Origin: Sialis fuliginosa | Taxonomy: Eukaryota > Arthropoda > Insecta > Megaloptera > Sialidae | NCBI GenBank assembly: GCA_961205875.1 | Contig: OY540809.1 | Span: 15,388,267 to 15,452,266 of the forward strand | Length of the DNA stretch: 64,000 bases | Direction: 5' to 3' | Part shown: one piece after another, positions 58,809 to 64,000 of the stretch | Numbering within the stretch: the stretch's first letter is position 1 | Layout: every line of letters starts with the position of its first letter | Position numbers and translations under genes: made by a program | Notes under the pieces: generated by a model | The model's input: the letters and a program-made list of their open reading frames with translations, nothing else | What the model was told of the DNA's origin: nothing | Database searches by the model: none

Positions 58809-59208
58809 TACTGGCACCAGTCTTGGCCGCTGTAAGAGCAAGGTTACTGTTTTTTTTTTTGGATTGATGGGCTTCTTTTTTGTAATTCTCATGAACTTAT
58901 GTTACTATTGTAATAAAATAAGTACCTTATTATTAAATCAATTTAATTACCAATGTCCGCAAATATAGTTTGTTTTTAAATTATAGCATTTTATTTTGTT
59001 TATGTTTTTTCTCCAATTACACTAATAATTAGTTTAAATGTCCACCATTTTGACACCCATTGGCCAATTGTCATCAAATTAAGCTATTTCATCTATAAAC
59101 TATTATTCAGTAATGACAGTAATTAAATATCAACAAATATTTCTAATTTAGTACATTTCCTTAAACAAAAGTCGAATACTGGGGTATGATCCAAGACTGG
59201 TGCTAGTA
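58809..59208 (-). mobile_element. CTGGCACCAG-family element with both ends
   Basis: TACTGGCACCAGTCTTGGCC at the left and, reversed, TACTAGCACCAGTCTTGGAT at the right. At about 400 bases it is shorter than the 35309 copy because the middle is deleted. TA at both outermost ends suggests a TA target. Confidence 0.85.
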
Positions 59209-59469
59209 TTTTATCATTCTTATACATATATCAATACAGTATAGCTTCGATTTTATCTGTGCTAGACTATACACTAGAATCGATTCATTTTACTCTTCCT
59301 AGACTGTTAACTTTCCTTATAACTTCTACTAGTAATTCACTTAACTTACTTCGCCAAATATAAAGAATGCAATACAAAGTATGACGTCACGTGCGACAAA
59401 AAAACTGTTCCTCCCACTATGGCCACCTTAGATCAATATAAATACTATATATATATATATACAGTAGAG

Positions 59470-59610
59470 CAGCCGACATTTTCACTTATTGACGGGCGAT
59501 GCTATTCCCCGGAGTTCCCGGAGCGGTCCTGCACCTTCCATTACCTCGCATTTCCCATGACAACTATTACACGACCGCCACGATACTGGAAAAACTGCAC
59601 ACATATATAC
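59470..59610. promoter_or_regulatory. GC-richer non-repeat patch in hth intron
   Basis: 'ccccggagttcccggagcgg' and 'tacacgaccgccacgatact' flank 'cattacctcgcatttcccat'. Candidate only. Confidence 0.25.
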
Positions 59611-59689
59611 ACCAATGGCGTGTCGAGAATTTTTAACTTGACATTAAAAAATATTTAAAAAAAACTTATTTTCTCGTGCAAAGGAATAT

Positions 59690-59890
59690 TTTACAGCAAA
59701 AGCTATAATTATCTTTTTAATAAGAAATTTAATTCTCTTGAAAACAGATTCTATAAAATTTTCATGTAGTATTTGTCATTTTGAGATTTTTTGGAAAAAA
59801 CAACATTTTTGGGATATAACTGGACCCAAATTAATTATGCGTGTGACGAGAATTTACAGGGCAGATAGACAGACAGACACGGTACAAAAA
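59690..59890 (+). repeat. interspersed repeat family D, diverged copy
   Basis: 'attatgcgtgtgacgagaat', 'agacagacagacacggtaca' then 'aaaagtgtttgttttgag' parallels 7190-7285. Confidence 0.55.
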
Positions 59891-60629
59891 GTGTTTGTTT
59901 TGAGATATTATTTGTATCTGTATTCCATATTAGCGACGCCATTGGCGCTCTCCGCAAAAACTGTATTATTCATATACATTGATACAATTTGTGAAACTGA
60001 ATCGAATCGGCCTCTCTAGGATAAATGTAATGCTCAATATTTATAGATATCTATCTATGTAATCAAATACAGGCTAGGGTAACTTGTTGATGCTAGAACT
60101 CTGTGGTTGAAGTACATATTAATAAACTATAGTGGTCAAACACTAAAAATGCATAGAAATATTATTTTTTTACAATAAAAAAAATGTTTTAATCATTTTA
60201 ATAATCAATTTTGATAGTATTTAAAAATTTTCTCTGTCTAGACATGAAAACTACTGAACAGATTTTTATGAAACTTTCACATTCATTTAGACTATATGAT
60301 AATTGATTTACAATAGGTCCGTATTATGGAAAATTTTCATTGATATTTTCTAATAAAACTATATTAAAATGAAAAGAAAAATTACAGGTGAAGCCACGTA
60401 GAAATACTAGTTTACAATAATTTCACAATTAAGTTGACTCAACAATTTTTTTGACCGGAATATAAGTCATGCAGTACAGGGTTAAGATAAACTGCTTTTA
60501 AACGATCACATTATGCCTTCGAGGTACCAGAATCCTTGTAAATTCTTTATAAATGCTCGCACAGAAATACCACGCACATGCTCGCAAAACATTTAGATAA
60601 TACAAAATAAAGGCACCCCCCACCCCCTC

Positions 60630-60900
60630 TCCTCGGTCCTGGCGAGATAACCGCAACACGGGGCGAGTTTAAAATCAAAAGGGTTGCGGAGAAATTCGAA
60701 ACAGAAAGGGTGCGTTGGATCTCGCATCAGCAACAATGTTTTTCTAGACAATTTGTTCTGTGTTGCCATTAATCACACATGGGTCGGCGGGGGTGGGGTG
60801 GGATGTGTGGGTGGGGTGTGAGGGTGGGGGGGGGTAGATGCGGCAGCTGGGGCGACACGTTCCGCTCGGCGGCGTCTGTAGGAAATGGATTACATGAAAG
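60630..60900. promoter_or_regulatory. GC-rich patch with G-rich tract in hth intron
   Basis: A C-rich start (60616-60640), 'gaacagaaagggtgcgttgg'-like unique sequence, then a strand-biased G/T-rich tract (60781-60834) including G9, followed by 'gcagctggggcgacacgttc'. The tract could form G-quadruplex structures. Confidence 0.25.
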
Positions 60901-61099
60901 GGGTGCACAACTCACCCCATGTACCCTGTATATTGTATTATAAACATGAACGTGTGTGTGTGGGTGGGTGTGTGTTCGTTTTATGTACATGTACGAGAGT
61001 AAATCTATGCAAATTTGTGTAGTGAAAATAGTATTGAAAATAGGTGAATATGAATTAGATGTTGTGGTATGCAGGTTTTATTTTTTATGTTAGTAATTT

Positions 61100-61755
61100 T
61101 TATATTGATTTTTTTAACTGAGGTTCAGCGGCAAATTAAGTTTGGAAATTGCTGATATAGAGTCATTTTGATCCCCGTTAACCAAAACTTAAAAAATTTA
61201 TTTCAAAATAATGTGAAGATTAGAATTAATATGATTTCTTAGTAAATTTTATACCAGATAAATACGGTGACATAGAACTCTGAAACTATAGATCGTACAA
61301 ACTTTGAAATGATTTTTAAATGTTCGTTATATAGTCTAATCTAACATAACGAAATTTCAATTAATTTTATTAATTTGTTTAAAAGTTACAGTTGTTTAAA
61401 TAAAGTACATCGATACATTACAATTATTGCAATATTGACTTCGACTTACTATATTAATCCATTTGCTTTCGGACAATACTGACTGTAATTAATAAATATA
61501 GCTCTTAGCTTGTGGGTACAAGCCGCGACAGTTTGGTTGTTCTATCGGCCAACGTATCATACAAAAATTAAAAGCATTTGGCATAGATCTGCCAGCCCAA
61601 ATACGCCATATTTCTTCTAATCTAAAGTTAAACAAATAAAACAGACAAAAAGTCATAACACAATAAACACCAAATGACCCCCAAATGCATTGCATTGAAG
61701 AGATATGCAAAGCGAGTCGGATTAGGTTGGTGTTACAATTTAAATTAGAGTCACT
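61100..61755. other. intronic stretch without recognised feature
   Basis: A 73-codon minus-strand frame at 61489-61710 (MHISSMQCIWGSFGVYCVMT...) has less AT-biased residue use than most short frames here, but I recognise no family and no flanking splice sites. Unassigned. Confidence 0.35.
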
Positions 61756-61759
61756 GATA

Positions 61760-61895
61760 ATGGTTAAATAATTTTTAAGATCGGGGAAGTCCCGGGTTCA
61801 AATCCCTGTGATTGATGAATATGTGTGAGATTAGTGCGTCTATTACATTAGGGGGCAAACATAGACAATGAATGTATGTATGTAGTAAAAGGGGA
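61760..61895 (+). mobile_element. possible tRNA-derived SINE fragment
   Basis: GGTTCAAATCC at 61795-61805 fits a Pol III B-box (GGTTCRANTCC) inside an imperfect T-arm stem. It is followed by 'ttgatgaatatgtgtgagat', as in tRNA-derived SINE bodies. No convincing A-box or acceptor stem, so it is not a functional tRNA. Confidence 0.4.
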
Positions 61896-62489
61896 AAGGG
61901 GAATAATGTACTGGACATTCTATACTGTAATTTATAATGTCTTTTGCATGTAATTACATTTTTAATACTCGTATGATATGTAGGCGAGAGAAAAGAGGGT
62001 GGGGGGGGGGTGTAATTACTTTTTACTGTAAATAAAAATGATGCGATGTTTTTAGTGGATTTATTTTTAGATGTATTTAATAAAATTTATACATATAAAT
62101 ATATACACATTTTACAAATGACTGATTTTTAATTATTATTATTATTAAATGCCAGTTAAATTTTTTTCCGATTTGAAAATATTACATAATTTAATACACA
62201 TAATTCGTATTTTTTGTCCTAAAGCCATTATCTAAAGCAGTAATTTACAAACTTTTTTTAAATCAGGCACCGTAATATGAAATTTAAAAAAATGTTTTTT
62301 TATAAATAAAACTTTTCAGTTACGCTGTTTTTTACGCGCTGTTTTCATGGAACCAATTAACCGCATAAATGGAGGAATTACTGTATATATTTAACAAAGT
62401 AATCTCGCCTTTCAAAATATCAAGCTCTAGCTAAATATATATATGTAGCAATAATAATATATACAATTAATTTATAACAACAACTGCGA

Positions 62490-62610
62490 CTGTTGATTGC
62501 TGCAGCCGTTGCCAGAGGTCGCTAGTTCGCACCCCCGCCCCCTACACCCCCTCCCAGCTATTGACACAAGTTTCTCTTGTGCTTATTGTTATGTAACAGA
62601 TGTACTGAAG
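62490..62610. promoter_or_regulatory. GC-richer non-repeat patch in hth intron
   Basis: 'ttgattgctgcagccgttgc', a C-rich tract, and 'cagctattgacacaagtttc' (TTGACA-type TALE half-site). Candidate only. Confidence 0.25.
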
Positions 62611-63339
62611 ATTTAGTGCGAGCCGGGACTACTTTATGTGTTATTATATAAGTCTAAATATGTTCTGTCGATGTTTTCACTTAATTGATGTACCCCCTCT
62701 CCCCCTCCTACACTCTCACACACCCGTCCCTGAAACTACTGTTTATATTGATTTGTTTTGATAGTGGGTAATAATGTTATATTTTTGCTATAATTTTTTT
62801 CTACAGGTTGTTTCTTCCGGGAAAATCACCTGTATAAGAAAATACGATTTTTTAATTTTTAAAGATAAGAAAATCATAAATACATTTTTAAATTGACTAT
62901 TTAAATGTATATTTATTACTTGACAAGAACTAACATATATGTGTATGAGTGTCCGCATAAAGGAGAAAACGGGGCAACCCCCACGAATAAATTGAAATAA
63001 TTTTATAACCTACTTATGAAATAAAAAAAAAAATTTTTTTATTCATGTGATTATTTATCGATAAGCTTTACCCACTTCTGCGGACGCCTCTGTATATCAA
63101 TTTAACCCTCCCACAAATAATGTACCTTTACTGTTTATAAAAAAACGATTTATTTATGTACTAATTTTAATTATTGCAATAATATTATTTTAATCATGAT
63201 CACAAAATATCAAAAATTTTAAAATCCTAGAACAAAGGACCATGTTATATAGATACATATAATAATTTCAACAGTCCAAAACATATTTTGTAAAGCGTTG
63301 TATTATTATAACAATACAATATATAATATTATGTTTTGT

Positions 63340-63540
63340 CATTTGCGAAATTAACGCAGAGCTTTTGGGGAAACGTCAAGTGTCCTTGCGTACGTGTGTG
63401 TGTGTGTGAGATAAATGTCAAGGGTCAGGCCGACTTCATTACGACCTGCCGGGGTCACAGATCCGAGGCAATCTGGCGGCATATGGCAGTACCATTATGT
63501 CGTTCGGACGATATTGATGGGAAATATTTTCAAGTATATA
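63340..63540. promoter_or_regulatory. non-repeat patch with TG microsatellite in hth intron
   Basis: 'cttcattacgacctgccggg', 'gcaatctggcggcatatggc' and 'tgtcgttcggacgatattga' surround a short TG run (63393-63408). Overlapping plus-strand frames have no homology. Confidence 0.25.
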
Positions 63541-63679
63541 TCAGAAATTTGTCGTAATGACTTCGTGAGTCCACTACAGTTGTTAACATTTCAGTTTCTC
63601 TTGTTCTGATTTTAGCAACACAAATTAGATATTTTACCCCTTATATTATATATTTTCTCTTTAAAAGAAATTCGAATGT

Positions 63680-64000
63680 TGGAAATCCGACCCTATAAAA
63701 TAAGAATCCGTCCGCAGAGCTTTCTGCGTTCGGATTCCCAACTTCCCAGCTTTCCACTATGTGACATTCGATGAATAGGGAGTGGGCGGGTGTGTATGCG
63801 GGGGTGTGAGTGTATGTGTGTGTGTGAGGGACGCTATACACAGCATTCTTTATTTGTCGGCCCGGCAGGAGGCGCGCGCGGCGCATAGAAATGGCCATCA
63901 AGTAGCCAATAATGTGTGATCTGAAAGCTCACCTTAACGCCTTGGAATAGGGCTTTAGTGGCGTCCGATTGTTACGGGATTGGATTTTTAGGTGGGATTT
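63680..64000. promoter_or_regulatory. GC-richer edge patch in hth intron
   Basis: Includes a hairpin-prone 'agagctttctgcgttcggat', a TG microsatellite (63787-63828) and 'aggaggcgcgcgcggcgcat'. From 63933 to the edge the minus strand is open and ends at AAG|GTGAGC, a donor-like site, but no protein is recognised. Confidence 0.2.

Larger units (their letters stand above)
57832..64000 (-). other. hth: hth intron upstream of the helix-3 exon (incomplete)
   Basis: The acceptor CTTTGTTCCAG abuts the helix-3 exon at 57832. The exon expected next upstream, encoding the first two homeodomain helices and ending in an NNW-type motif, was searched for by eye on the minus strand and not found up to 64000. 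The intron is therefore longer than 6.1 kb. It contains a Harbinger-like MITE, a CTGGCACCAG-family element, a possible SINE and several GC-rich patches. Confidence 0.85.

Noticed and set aside
61795-61805. tRNA gene suggested by a B-box
   Set aside because: No acceptor stem, D-arm or anticodon arm can be fitted upstream, and the T-stem has a mismatch; a SINE fragment fits better.

Overview
The window is AT-rich, repeat-rich insect nuclear DNA, most likely from a moth or butterfly. The evidence is an interstitial TTAGG run, many copies of the interspersed repeat that ends in a short motif reading 'gcatttataatattagta', and a CTAGT-ended, hairpin-bearing repeat end of the type common in Lepidoptera. 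The only protein-coding gene I can identify with confidence is homothorax (hth), the insect Meis-class TALE homeobox gene. It lies on the minus strand in the right-hand part of the window.

hth layout, read right to left: unknown upstream exons lie beyond 64000; the intron visible at 57832-64000 is incomplete; a 59-base exon at 57773-57831 encodes homeodomain helix 3 and the residues after it; a 7.6 kb intron follows (50186-57772); the next exon (49995-50185) encodes the C-terminus, which ends in a UAG stop at 50040-50042; an 854-base intron (49141-49994) then leads to a last exon that starts at 49140. The reading frame stays open after the UAG, crosses the splice junction in phase and runs 75 codons to a TAA at 48958-48960. 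This makes translational readthrough (or recoding of the UAG) a real possibility and is the most interesting observation here.

The left three quarters (1-48900) is the 3' flank of hth. I find no host gene there. It is a mosaic of decayed transposons: a Tc1 relic; PIF/Harbinger-like MITEs with 3-base TAA or TTA target duplications; a hAT element with an exact 8-base duplication; a TA-flanked pogo-like element; two abundant inverted-repeat families (a 'GAGATACTC' family and a 'CTGGCACCAG' family); a 3.4 kb element holding four copies of one ~430-base unit arranged head-to-head; and a 2 kb foldback element. LINE/SINE-like tails and CA/TG microsatellites are scattered throughout.

Between the repeats lie short GC-richer stretches that do not look like transposons, some with TALE/Hox-type motifs. 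Given the gene, these are candidate conserved regulatory elements of hth, but only sequence comparison could show that.
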